Part shown: positions 30,223 through 40,916 of the stretch, piece after piece
Numbering within the stretch: position 1 is the first letter of the stretch
How the letters are laid out: each line of letters begins with the position of its first letter
Source: Blastobasis lacticolella
Taxonomy: Eukaryota > Arthropoda > Insecta > Lepidoptera > Blastobasidae
Reading direction: 5' to 3'
Assembly (NCBI GenBank): GCA_905147135.1
Contig: LR990039.1
Location: forward strand, 35,337,708-35,401,707
DNA length: 64,000 nt
Program-made: the position numbers and the translations under genes
The notes under the pieces: model-generated
The model's database searches: none
What the model was told of the DNA's origin: nothing
Seen by the model: only the letters and a program-made list of their open reading frames with translations

Positions 30223-31076
30223 TTATAAAATTGTAAGATAACAAAATACATAATAAGTGGACAATGATAAGCAGTTGTTTCTTTGCTTGCGGAGATCTCT
30301 TACTACTGTTGCTAGATCGATCGTCGAACTCTCATTGTATCTCGATATGCTGATGTCTAGAGCGCAGAAAGCTCCTGTGCGATTTAATCCAGCAGAGCAG
30401 TGGACCACCATAGGAGGAAAGTTGGAACTCTTGTTATCAAACTCCACATGTGCTTGAGCCTTTCTGACTTTGAGAACAAAGTTAAGAAAGTTTGATCGGC
30501 TTTGAGGCACGCTTTTATGAGGCCAATCGGTGTAAGTGAAGTGTGTGAGGTCTAATGAGTCTCCACTGTCGTCTGTCATCCGTAGCTTGGTCACTATATG
30601 GTCACAAAAGGTCTTTACTTTCTTTGTTTCAATGATGAAGTCACCGAACCACACTGTCCTTCCTTTCTTCGGGTCCCAGTACTGGTAACAGACTTCCTGT
30701 TCTTCTTCGTGTGTTTTTGTCAACATAACGATAACTCTGGATTGGATCCAAACACCATTTTCCAAAAATCTTCGGCTGTTGACTGAAGTGGGCCCTGACA
30801 GCACAAATACTTGCCTCGAGTTTTGTACCCGTTGACGTGATTGGCGTTAATATAGTCGCTTTCTCCGTTTTCTGCTGGTAAGATCACTCTGTTATGATCA
30901 AAACAAGGTAAAAACCAGTATCTATTTTTCAAAATATTTTCTTCCTTCATCGATATGCTGCGACTGTACTCAACTTTTTCGTCTAATATTCTCCGTTGTT
31001 CTTGTTCGAGGATCTTGATTATTCTTTCTTCATTGTAACTAACGCCAGATTCTTTTTTCGTAGAAATCCCACCCAT
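30223..31076 (-). pseudogene. ptp: Bracovirus-type protein tyrosine phosphatase, frame broken
   Basis: An intronless gene of about 284 codons, the usual size for bracovirus PTPs. The first frame (from ATG at 31,076) begins MGG, a possible N-myristoylation signal, and carries the substrate-binding KNRYWFLPCFDHNRVIL and DYINAN motifs. Near 30,750-30,753, just after DFWKMV, the conserved sequence moves to another frame, which resumes at VIVML and reaches the P-loop HCSAGLNRTG with catalytic Cys and Arg. The acid-loop WPD appears as WPH, so the general acid is replaced; related wasp-virus PTPs with altered loops are thought to act as binding rather than cleaving proteins. Wasp-virus PTPs alter host haemocytes and development. 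The frame break makes a full protein unlikely here. PTP family identity is firm; bracovirus origin is strong inference from size, lack of introns and the ankyrin neighbour. Confidence 0.88.
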
Positions 31077-31133
31077 TTTTAAAAATTTATTTTCACAGGA
31101 TGAGAGTCCTTGTTTCGACTGAAGATCAGTATC

Positions 31134-31170
31134 GACTGAAAATATTATACTGATCGTGACACATTTATAC
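31134..31170 (-). promoter_or_regulatory. TATA box and initiator of the phosphatase gene
   Basis: On the minus strand TATAAATG lies at 31,170-31,163, with TTTCAGTCG, an arthropod initiator-like sequence, at about 31,142-31,134. The spacing is close to 30 bases and the ATG follows 60 bases later. The promoter looks undamaged although the gene is broken. Confidence 0.5.
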
Positions 31171-31921
31171 TAATGAATTTCAGCATTAATATTAACTTTT
31201 TCCTCCCTGAATGAACAATTTAACCAATATGACGCACGAGGTTTCAGTTTATTGAGTTTGATATTTATTTCAACATCATTAAAAATTCATTTTATCTATA
31301 AAAATTCCCATGTGGTTAATTAACAAGCCTATCAGTGAGTTCAAATGTTATCATGAACTTCTTTTCCTTTAAAAACCTTACAAATTACAATTAAAACCCT
31401 TTATTTGGAGTTTAGGAAACTAAAGCGATGATATGGAGCATCATGTTTCAGTATATGAAATTAACTATTTCTTATATTATTTAACATTACTAATTTTCAA
31501 GTAATACTTCCTCTACAGGAAGTGAATCACCATAATGTAGTTAACTTTAGGCAGTCAAAGGACCAATATAAATAGGATTTCTCTATGAATTGTATCATAA
31601 CTTTATTTTTGATTGTACGAACAGTACCTTTGATTTTTTTTCTGATTTTTGAAAGAAAAACTTAAAAAGAGGAAGGGTGTAATTGTATCGAAAGCTCTGC
31701 AAAAGATAAGACAGGTGACCAAAGACTCTATCAGCCAAGCAGTGAATTAAGTTTTTTGTTACAACGTATGACATAAATTCGTTATAAACAATATGAAGTA
31801 ATGTAGATTGGTAACGTCCCATATGGAGCACGCGGTAATTCGGACGGCGATAACATTTAACCTATGGGAAAACCCGCGATAGAAAGTATTTTTGTTTATG
31901 AATCCCTCTATATCAGCCGAC

Positions 31922-31951
31922 TATATAAGAGTCTTCCAGTAGGAAGCAGTA
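31922..31951 (+). promoter_or_regulatory. TATA box and initiator of the ankyrin gene
   Basis: TATATAAG begins at 31,922 and a GCAGTAT initiator-like site lies about 25 bases on, with 50 bases to the ATG at 32,000. The layout mirrors that of the divergent phosphatase gene. Confidence 0.55.
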
Positions 31952-31999
31952 TTATTGCGATTCGGGACTTCAAGAAGTGACATCTTACTCTCTCTAAAA

Positions 32000-32533
32000 A
32001 TGGATTCTGATAAATTAAACGACACATTCGGTCCAGATCCTACAAGCAGAAACTATACGATATTCCATTTGATTGCTAAATCTGACTGTCACGATATTTT
32101 GGATAGAATATATAACCATTCTGGAGATAAAGACTTTCAGCACATACTAAAACTCAAGGATGACGACGGAAACACGTGTCTCCATACTGTCGTAAGGTGC
32201 CGAAGTGGAAGTGATGCTGACGATATGATATCGTTGATGGTAGCTATGGGAGCAGACTTGAATGCCCAGGATAATGCAGGAGACACTGTTTTGCATAAAG
32301 CAGTGAAAAAGGGGGACCACGAGCTGATAGAAGGATTAGTAGAGATGCACGCCGATAAAGACATTAATAATGAAGATGGATTGACGGCTTATCAAATTGC
32401 TGAGCAAAACAATGATGAAGAAATAATGAAGATGCTTATAATGAAGATTGAAGAAAATAATAGTTCTGGATGTTCAGTAAGCCCGTTTAACTTAAGTGAA
32501 ATTCTAGGTTTTCTATCAAATTCAACAGATTAA
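32000..32533 (+). CDS. ank: Bracovirus-type IkB-like ankyrin protein (vankyrin), intact
   Basis: 177 residues, intronless, beginning at ATG 32,000 in a good context (AAAAATGG); an upstream in-frame TTG at 31,955 is rejected as start because it lies at the predicted transcription start. Ankyrin repeats are visible in order: TIFHLIAKSDCHDILDRI, NTCLHTVVRCRSGSD, GADLNAQDNAGDTVLHKAV and DINNEDGLTAYQIAEQNND. Size and repeat layout match polydnavirus ankyrin proteins, which resemble IkB but lack its N-terminal phosphorylation and C-terminal PEST regions. They hold NF-kB factors such as Relish and Dif inactive in the parasitised caterpillar, damping immunity. The acidic helix before the C terminus and the divergent PTP 0.9 kb away support the assignment. 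There are no stops or frameshifts, so it could still be expressed in the host. Confidence 0.9.
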   Translation: MDSDKLNDTFGPDPTSRNYTIFHLIAKSDCHDILDRIYNHSGDKDFQHILKLKDDDGNTCLHTVVRCRSGSDADDMISLMVAMGADLNAQDNAGDTVLHKAVKKGDHELIEGLVEMHADKDINNEDGLTAYQIAEQNNDEEIMKMLIMKIEENNSSGCSVSPFNLSEILGFLSNSTD

Positions 32534-34410
32534 CTACTTTTATTTTTGCTTGTGAATTGTGCAAGCTTTGATTTTATAAGCCATAGTTTTTAAGTGTTTT
32601 ATTAAATGGGTGAATGATAATTGTAATTAGAATGTATAAGTTTTAAATGATTATAATCTTTTACCCTTATAAATTTATCTGTATAAATTTTGCGTGGGCA
32701 TAAACGGATGTCCTTTGGTTAACCAGTACCTAAAGTTCTTATCAACGAACACTGAGGGAAACCAACCCGTAACTATGATTCAGAATGGGTACTTTTGATA
32801 GGAATTGTCACTGCAATTTTCTCAAAATAAAACGATGCGCATGTCTCTCGTTTTAGGTCTTTGAAAAAATAAAAACAGGGTTACATATTAAATCCTTAAT
32901 TTCATTAGGTGTTTAAAAAAATTTTTTACAAATTCCTTACATAACTTTGGTATCTTTAGTTTATTTATAAAATACAATCACACTAGAAATTACATAAATC
33001 TTATACTAACTTATCTTATGACTGAATTTATTCTAAAAAAATATTAATAATAATACCATCAGTCGTGATAAGTATAAGGATGCAGAGAAATTTCAGTTTT
33101 TTATCTAAAATCCAATATCTTTTTCTAAATTATGTTTTACTTAACTTTTTAAGTACTATTCGATCTTACAATGAAATGTTCTTAGAACTACGTTTACATT
33201 TTACGGGCAAAGACATATACTTAATGAATCTTCAAATTAAACAAATTTAGTTAATAAAAAAATTCATGTTTTGTTTATTTTAAGTTTACAATAAATATTT
33301 TTTTCTGTTTAGGTTATTTTATTATTTTTTATTTAACTGTCAAACGTGATAGTTCCTCCAAATCACTTAGAGCTAACACACATATGAGTAATTATATTTT
33401 TCAAGGATTCTTTGTTCGTAAAAAATGCAAATACGCTCAATATTTCATCACTAAATATCAAAAATTTATTTAATACACAACCAGAAGATCACTATTAAAA
33501 AAATTAAAATTTTGAGTTAAAATACTATAGATAAAGGTCACAAATCAATAGTCATAATTTCCGTGAGCCCTTAGTTCAAACATGATATCAATTTTAAAAA
33601 ACTACAGCAGGAAAAAGACTTCACTAACTTATAAATAGTTCCATTTACAAGATCTTATTAGTGAGCAACCGACTGGAGGCAAAAGAAATAAGATTTGACC
33701 TGAGCCTGATCCCAGCATTGAAAAACCCGAATGTTAAATAATAGGATGATAAAAATATTACTAAGCGGCAAATATCTTGAGGAAAAAAGGTTCCAAAAAG
33801 AATCACTTTGTAGGGTTTTGAACGTGCTGAATGACACACAATTTTGCAGTTAAAAAAAAATTTACAAATTTAATTGGTTTGAAATTTTAACTTTCAACAT
33901 CGAAATTATCCCTGTTAACATATTTTTGGAAATGTTAAAAACATAAGTTTTATAAGTAATACATGAAATGGGAAAAATTTGGCTCCAAGGTGTGAGGATG
34001 AGCTCCCTGTCAGTGTCCCCGTCCTGTAGACGCGTGTCGCGAGGTGGTGAATAATGCGCACCGCCGCCGCGCCCCCGCTACTGGTGTTCAGCTCCTAGAA
34101 AAGCACGAGTTTTAGCACAAATAGAAAGCAAAATGGTGAATGGGAAGGGAGAGATGGACTGCCAGGCACCCTATATGCAATATTGATAGGTATTCGTTTT
34201 CGCTGGTTCAAATTTGGCTCGAAGTGATCAAAATGGTGGTTACTGTGATTTGATAAACTTAGCTTTTATACGTTGGCCTAAATAAACTGAATTGAAATTC
34301 ACAATTTGTACTACTTGGTAAATTGACTTTGCAAATGTAAGGAAGAAACAGATAGAAAGAAGATAGGTAGGTGGAAATAAGAGGAAAAAGAACGTCTTCT
34401 TCTGTGCATC
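32534..34410. other. AT-rich non-coding interval right of the ankyrin gene
   Basis: No gene is seen. ATTAAA near 32,600 could serve as the ankyrin polyadenylation signal, and an AGCTTT word lies at 32,564-32,569, 31 bases past the stop. Composition changes near 33,980-34,100, where GC-rich sequence with CGCGTGTCGCGAGG appears; this may mark the right edge of the foreign block. Confidence 0.45.
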
Positions 34411-34510
34411 GGTATTTAAAGGCTTTGGCAGCGCCACCCTCCTCCACGCCCGTGGCTAAATGTTGTATTTATTTAATCTTGCCGGGATACGTTGTAGTGG
34501 CAACAGACAC
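34411..34510 (-). repeat. Isolated BEL/Pao LTR fragment
   Basis: Matches the LTR relic at 3268-3400 (TTTGGCAGCGCCACCCTCC, then GGCTAAATGTTGTATTTATT), with TATTTAAA in the TATA position. No internal BEL/Pao sequence adjoins it, so it is a solo or truncated LTR. Confidence 0.6.
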
Positions 34511-34746
34511 ACAACAATATGTGATATGAGAAATTCAATATTTTAAAATTATATTGGCAATCCCTAAGGATAATCAGCGTCAAGCATAATAATGAATTTT
34601 GTATGTCACAAAAATTGAGAACCGTTCGACTCCAGGCGATAAGTAATTTCCGCTGTGTGAGAAGAAGTAAAGTCTTTATGCAAATAATAATTTTGTCTGA
34701 GTCTGGCGCCCGATTATGCAAAATGTTTTTAAATAATGTATTGCAG

Positions 34747-35018
34747 GTTCATGTTATTGTTGGCACCGTGCTTGAGCAATGATAAATTGACAGAAACCAT
34801 GGCAGAAGTCGGCGTACATGACAAAGTGGAGGTGTTGAATATGCTTGACACGTTTGGATTTGGAACTACTCCCTACTACAAAGGTCATAATTGGTATGAA
34901 GGTAACTGGGCCTGGAACCCGTCATACGGATGGATGCCTTGGTTTGAAGCCATCCACGATCCGCTTAAACTTACCACGCCGATGCCGCAATATATCGACG
35001 GCAGGGAAGTGCCCCATG
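34747..35018 (+). CDS. Candidate host exon, secreted-type protein
   Basis: A 3' splice site (TTTTTAAATAATGTATTGCAG) ends at 34,746 and a strong donor ATG|GTGAGT follows at 35,018/35,019. The open frame encodes RFMLLLAPCLSN, plausibly the end of a signal peptide started in an upstream exon. It continues with an aromatic-rich stretch (YYKGHNWYEGNWAWNPSYGW) and ends near YIDGREVPHG. That last part resembles the I-x-G-G activation site of trypsin-like proteases, and a trypsin-like exon lies at 40,139-40,282. However, the phases of the two exons do not join in the expected frame as drawn, so the link is unproven. Confidence 0.5.
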
Positions 35019-35852
35019 GTGAGTCACCGACACAAGCATTCTGCAACAGTATAGTGTTGGACATGTCACATTAGGTGGTACCTACACCGTCAATCATTCG
35101 TTCATTGTATAATAAATATTTGTGGCGACTTAGTAATGGAATCAATTATGAAAAAGTCAAAAGATCCTCATGTATTTCTGTATTTTTTTGAACAAACTGT
35201 TAGGCATTTGATCGCCATCTGACCTGGCCAAAGATGGAACAGGTCATCGCATGCCTGTCTAGGAATAAATAGCCTATTCACTTTAGCCTTTAAGGTGTCC
35301 AGATTATAATGATCAGGGAACATACTCTTAGGCAACTTGTACTACTGGTAGACTAAACCACAGATATCTCTAGCAAACATCTAAACAGAGCCAATTTCGT
35401 TTTGTATCAGAAATGAAAAGTTACGAAAGGATTTTTTTAAAGTTATCCCTATATAGGTAATCTTTCCGGAGATCGCAAATGGGTTTCAATCAAAATTTTT
35501 GTACATAGTAGTACTTGCAATGAATTTTTAATATTAAACGTCTTGTTGGAAAAGTACGTCTTCGAGATAGCGCGCTGATCGGTCTGCATGCGTCGCCCCC
35601 TACCTGGATGAGCTCGCTTAACTTCCCTTTGTTTTCCGTTAGATTTTTGACTTTTGAAAAGAGATTAATTAACGTAATCCTAATTCAATAAATACTTTTT
35701 TATTTTCATTTTTTTCTTTTACACTGTGAATAAAAGACATTCGTTTTTGTTTTTTTTTAAAGTGGGCTCTCCAAGGGTGTCTCGTCCTAGTGTCACTGCG
35801 ACCATTCCTGATCTTTTGTGATCGCCTCTTTCTTATAGTTCAGTGCTAATTC

Positions 35853-36681
35853 CTATAGCTCATCGTGTAGTAATTGGTATTTACCCAGATGGATGCTACG
35901 TTTGCGCTCCAGGGCCTCACATTTGCAGATTAGGTAGAGAGGCGTTTCATCCTCCTCCTTACAGAATCTACAGTCCTTTGTTCTGCTGATCTTCGAGTCA
36001 TACACGTGCTTGTTCAGCTTACAGTGACCAGTCAGAGCCCTTGTCAGGGTACGCAAATTATTCCTACTAAATAGTAACAGTTCTTTGACATGCCGCCTAT
36101 TATAGGCTTTGACTAATGCCCTAGATTGTGTTAGGCCCGGCTGATAATTACAGTGCTCTAAAGATAACTCTTTGCAGTTTATATGAAGGGTCAGTTTTAG
36201 AAGGATTTCTGGTATGCTACAGAATGGTCCTGGACCATATGTTGTAGTTGTTCGATCCCTTCATGTCTTGAGACCCAGCGCAGAATCACTTGGTTATTTT
36301 CATCTCCTCCCCCTGCCTTCCTTAGAAATAAGGTCAAAAAGGGCGCGGCGCACAAGTCCTGTCTGCTCCTCGGTTAGTGGGTTTTCCCCACGAATCCCAA
36401 CCCTGACTGAACCAGCCACTTCGCTGAAGTGAAGGTAGGTTTTGCTCTTCCCTCCTGCGTGTTTTGGGTTTTTCTTCAGTCGGTCTTTCGGGGATTCCTC
36501 TGCCGGAGACCGACGTCGCTTCCGTATCTGTGACATTACTACCTCCATCTACGTTAGGTTGCGCTTTCTCAGCTGCATCATCTAATCTGGGCGTTGGGGA
36601 GGCCAAAAGCTCTCCTTCAGCACCAGAGTCAATCTCCACCACTTCCATCACTGAGTTCTTTAAACATTTTTCAAATGGCAC
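35853..36681 (-). pseudogene. LINE with internal deletion (ORF1 start joined to ORF2 end)
   Basis: On the minus strand 36,681-36,300 encodes an ORF1-like N terminus (VEIDSGAEGELLASPTPR in one frame, then GENPLTEEQTGLVRRALFDL in another). Downstream, 36,056-35,853 encodes an ORF2 C-terminal tail with a Cys/His finger (LTGHCKLNKHVYDSK, CRFCKEEDETPLYLICKC). Everything between (endonuclease, RT, most of RNase H) is absent, leaving under 300 bases. Both ends belong to a jockey/I-type non-LTR element. It is non-autonomous and frameshifted. Confidence 0.6.
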
Positions 36682-36689
36682 AGCAACTT

Positions 36690-38800
36690 ATCTGCTCTAA
36701 ACTCTGCCATACGTTTATGAACAACTCTAAATATTATGTTTCTCATGCAGCTTTTATTCGTTTTTGCATTCTTTGCGAAAATTAATGTTCAACACAGTTA
36801 AAATCTAGAAATATACACAATCAATCAATCAATTTTAAATGAAATGGCAACGTATCGTTCAACAGCTTGATAACCATTATTGCCAGTGTCAAAGTGCAAG
36901 GAAAACACAGAAATATACACATTATCAATATTATCAATTTAAACCATTTTAAACACAACAACAAAAAAAACAACGACAATGTCCAGATGACGTGACAGCT
37001 GAAGTCAGTTTGACCAAAGATAGGTATAGAATATTTAAGTTTGACAGTAATTTAGTGTGGCCAATTTAGGCGCGAGCAGTAGTTCCCAAAACATTCTTTT
37101 CACGACTTTCTTGCCAGACTTTTTAAGTCCCACGATTAGCTAGGGCACTAAAGGTCGCCTTTGGCAGAGCCCCGCTTGCCGGAGTGAGGGCACACATTTC
37201 TTCCGAGGAGCCAGGTATTGAAGGTGCACCGTTAAAGGCCGGACATCCCTCTGGCCACGCAGCCCTCGACACAGTTCGCGTTACACCTTGTGGCTTGTGT
37301 AACGATCCTTATGTGCCATAAGTACGTTTCAGTAGATTAGTTATTACCTACATCACTATTATAAGTATGTGGTTTTGAAAATAATTCGTATGGCGTGTTA
37401 AAATGCGCATGTTCGGGTGACAAAATAATGACACAACTGTAATGGCGAGTAATATATTGGGGTGCATTGTGATATCTTTTTAGCAATTTGGAAATACCAT
37501 AGAACAAATAAAATAAAGTATCGTTTTCGAAATGCCTTTTTTCGGGACTTTAGTCGACGCCGCTGCGCATATGTGGGGTATTGTCAGACACAGGATTTAT
37601 TAAGATGTTTTGGGGCGGCAATTAACTAAGAAACGGCGCTGACATCCTTCCTTCACAGCAGGTATACGAGTATTGTTCCCTAGTCTCTATTGTAATATTT
37701 TTAGCAACAAATGGTACGCGCGTTTGTCTTAATGGCAGGCGAAAGCATTTCATTACTTTTATGACCTGCAGTTGCCATTAGCGTTGCGTCGATATATTTT
37801 AAATACAAAGGCGATAGATAGTCCCGAAGAAAGCAAAGAATGACAACGAGCGGACCCTGTCAGTCATGGAGAAATTGAGCAACACGTGTTGGTCAATGGT
37901 TGGGTTTCTCACGCTTTAGGATGCGGGGTTGAAGGGCTAAGGGAAGAAAAACGGGAATGACAGTTGGTCTAAGGTCCCGGGACTGGGTGGTTGTTCTTCG
38001 ACTAGGGATATTTACTTGATACGAAGAGTGCGCGCGCGCAAGCACCGCCTGTGATTATCGAGAGTGTTGTCGAGTGCTAGTGTCGATGGTCTATGTTTTG
38101 TACAAGCATTAGGTATCTCTTGGGTGATGGTTTCTTAGTGTTGTTTATCGTCCACTATTGTAGTTTATACTCGGGTATGTTGGTGACTTGCGTTTTCTAC
38201 GAGCATTTGCAATAAGTCTGATATTGAATTATATATTTTAGGGTGGCTATAAATATATTTTGGTAGCCATCACGTAGTTATAGCAGTCAAAATCTTATCT
38301 CGACGCCGAGTCCACGTCGCTTGCTTATTCGCGATACGCGCTTTTGCACTTTCTATGCTTACGCTTAAATAATTGTTTCTACGCTATTACTATTATTTCT
38401 TCTTCTTGTGCTTGTGGACTATTGCTGTGTTCTTCACTCCTTCTAACTTTATGCGCTTACGCAATAAATAACAGTGTACCTGCAAGTGTTGGAATTATTA
38501 ATTTACCGAACATCTATCTACGGACTGCAGGTATCTACTTCTTCTTACTCGTATCTTGGCTAAAATAGGTAGGTACTTTTAGATTTAACCAAAGTACAAT
38601 GTAATTTTAGACTTAAGTGTAATGTTATTCATATAATTAATATTATTATTATTATATTATGGCTTGCCAGGGCGAATCACGTAACAAGTATCCCACTCAT
38701 TTTCGCAGCCTCCCTTCATTCCCCCGACTTCCGGATCCCTGAACCACCGTTTCTGGCGTTTAAAACGGACTACTACAAGGAAACGAACCGACCATATCGC
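36690..38800. other. Mostly unassigned; possible LINE 5' leader
   Basis: 37,080-37,310 is GC-richer and, on the minus strand, lies upstream of the LINE ORF1 start at 36,681, so it may be that element's 5' leader. The rest, to about 38,800, shows no coding signal beyond a short hydrophobic frame at 38,344-38,568 that I do not trust. Confidence 0.35.
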
Positions 38801-39144
38801 ATATCACCTGTGAATATATTTTTACAGAAATGGCAAGAGGCAAGGCCAAATGTGAGTACATACCTACTTTCCTAACAAAACCGCTTGCCCGTTATCGGTT
38901 GACGAATGAGGTTTCATTCATCATCATCGTCACTCGTTTTTTATCTCAACTTTATATTACATTATTTTTCTTTTGTATTGTAAAATTTACGAGAGTGTTA
39001 ACAGCATAAGGGGTAAACATCGTTATGAATCCGACGAAAAATTATACGCTAGACGTGCGACCGAGTTGAGGCGCCACAATTGAGTCGCATCAAGAGATAA
39101 CGGTAGCGCCCCAGAACTAGAATATGCATTGTACGAACTAATTA

Positions 39145-39890
39145 TCATCACAGCCCATATCAGTCCACTGCAGAACATAGGGCCTCTCCCACGAAAAGGG
39201 AGGTTATTGGCATAATCTCCACACTCGGCAGGCGGGTTGGTTGATCGCAGTGTTATAAATATAACAATTGAAAACGCTGCTGCCCATTTATTTATTTATT
39301 TATTTATTTTCGGAAGACTTACAGCTATAACATTGCAATTGATATTCTATACAGTTAACAGGAAGCCAATTACAAGTCTCCGCCTGTAGGTAACAAAATT
39401 ATGTGTAATGCGGAAAGAATTCATAACACTTGGTTGAATTTACTTAGTAAACTAGCTCATAAGTAGTAGTTAGAGAAACACAAAATATAAAATATTCAAA
39501 TTGTAGGTATATAAATGAAATGTGGTTAAAGTTCAGAGTCAACGAAGTAATCTTTTATAACTAATTGTTTAATTTTGTGGGCTCGGGTACAGAACAGGTC
39601 AATTTTCCAGTCTATAGAGGCTCTAGATCTTTTGCCTCGAAAACATTAGTCACCTTGTACGACACCCACTAGTGTAAGGCCTGGATCAGTGCGACGCGGA
39701 CCGGATTAGCGAATGCGTCCGTCGCGGGTAAATTTGTCGTTCAGTTCTACGCGGATCGTGATTGCAATCCGCGGCGGACAGCTCCGCATCGCATTGAACG
39801 GACGGTAAAGGATACATACATTTTACCGTCCGCCACGGACATCCGCGTCGCACTGAACCAGGCCGGAGTTGGTGCTATTCAAAAACAAAA
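39145..39890 (+). repeat. Interspersed repeat family A, copy 2, with nested insertions
   Basis: The family A sequence is split. After GCTGCCCAT (39,286) an insert of about 320 bases begins with TTTATTTATTTATTTATTTA, the tail of a minus-strand LINE fragment, and the family A text resumes at TTTTCCAGTC (about 39,604). A second insert, a MITE, lies at 39,679-39,853, after which GAGTTGGTGCTATTC completes the family A end. The nesting gives a relative order of insertion. Confidence 0.65.
39679..39853. mobile_element. Short MITE nested in family A
   Basis: GGCCTGGATCAGTGCGACGC on the left and, reverse complemented, GGCCTGGTTCAGTGCGACGC on the right, each followed by GGA, form terminal inverted repeats of about 24 bases. 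The 175-bp element is GC-rich, with an internal ACGGACGG/CCGTCCG pairing. No transposase. Confidence 0.7.
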
Positions 39891-40138
39891 TTATTACCAA
39901 AAAATAAGGCTGTCTTCCAAGACTAAAGCAACGCCCGCTAACCTTTTTTCCAAGCTGTCGACTGTCCAAGGCTGCTTATCATATCTCGATGTCCACCTTC
40001 GTTCCGCTTAGAGCTGTAATTAAACTGTATTGCAACCATGGTAGTCATGGTAACATTAGGTAGTTGCATCATGCTGACAGATTCGTCAGCCTTCACCGAA
40101 CTTCACAAAGTCCTTTAACCAGTATAACGCTTTTCCAG

Positions 40139-40282
40139 GAGCGGCCGTGGAACCTCAATTGTGCTTGTGTGGTTTCGTACAAGTACACCCATGTGCTGTC
40201 CAGCTGCGCTATCCTTACACCCAGACATGTGCTCACCACGGCCTCACCAATAGAAACCGTACTGGAGCGCTACAGGAACTTT
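40139..40282 (+). CDS. Candidate exon of a trypsin-like serine protease homologue
   Basis: Bounded by CGCTTTTCCAG| at 40,138 and |GTAAGTGC at 40,283, both good splice sites. Read in phase 0 it gives 48 residues with PWNLNCACVVSYKYTHVLSS then CAILTPRHVLTTASP. This is the pattern of the S1 fold from the N-terminal PW to the catalytic-histidine loop, but the usual TAAHC is TTASP here, so histidine and its disulphide partner are missing. Such catalytically dead homologues are common in insect immunity and digestion. The acidic and Asp/Ser catalytic exons are not visible in the window. The other frame shows no such pattern. Confidence 0.5.
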
Positions 40283-40713
40283 GTAAGTGCATACTCTTCA
40301 CGTCGTGTTCCTCTGAGGGGCTGAATACAGAAGGTCACGAATTCCCCGATGAACGGTCAATTTATGTTTTACGATGAATTACCACCGGCATCTGTCCTTA
40401 GTATCATGGAGTGTATCATGCAGCTTTATATGGAGCGGATTTGATTGGACCATCTAGTGACATCTCGACCTGCTCGAGATTATGGCCGAACAATTCCAGG
40501 CTCCTTCCTAGGCAGGCCTAGTCTTACATTGAGCTCACGAAGATTCGACTAATTTGTGCAATGCATAAAACACTGCCATCTTTCAATATAGTTAAGACTT
40601 CACCGTTTTCAAGATGTACGAGTTGCAATACCTTTACAGGGAGGTATATTGGACCGACCTGACACTGCATATGCGTCTCCTAGTACTATTCAAGTTTATG
40701 TTTTATGAAACTA

Positions 40714-40916
40714 CTAGTGGACCCGGCGCGACTTCGTTCGCGTACACCTACTTTACTCCTACCTACCCTCTTTCTACTTGCTTATAAACCTTCCTCTTGA
40801 ATCACTCTATCTGCTGTTGAAACCCGCATCAAAATCCGTTGCGTAGTTTCAAAGATTTAAGCATACAAAGGGACATAGGGACAGAGAAAGCGACTTTGTT
40901 TTATACTATGTAGTGA
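40714..40916 (-). mobile_element. Short non-autonomous Helitron
   Basis: On the minus strand it begins TCACTACATAGTATAAAACAA after an A and ends GCGCCGGGTCCACTAG before a T. These are the Helitron signatures (TC start, CTAG-type end, insertion between A and T). GAACGAAGTCGCGCCGGGTCC near the end forms the usual small terminal stem. 203 bp, non-coding. Confidence 0.7.

Noticed and set aside
29217..32569. AGCTTT words as bracovirus circle-closure (DRJ) sites
   Set aside because: Three occurrences of a six-base word in over 3 kb of AT-rich DNA are not evidence; the flanking consensus is missing from what I can judge.
28531..34100. Window is a wasp chromosome with a proviral bracovirus segment
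   Set aside because: Surrounding Helitrons, SINEs, LINE tails and the repeat phrases are of lepidopteran type, and no other wasp-type gene is seen. I could not exclude it fully without a database search.
38828..38851. 24-base microexon-like stretch (acceptor TTTTTACAG, then ATGGCAAGAGGCAAGGCC, then GTGAGT)
   Set aside because: The splice sites are good, but joining it to the exons at 34.7 kb and 40.1 kb creates a stop, and so short a segment cannot be supported alone.
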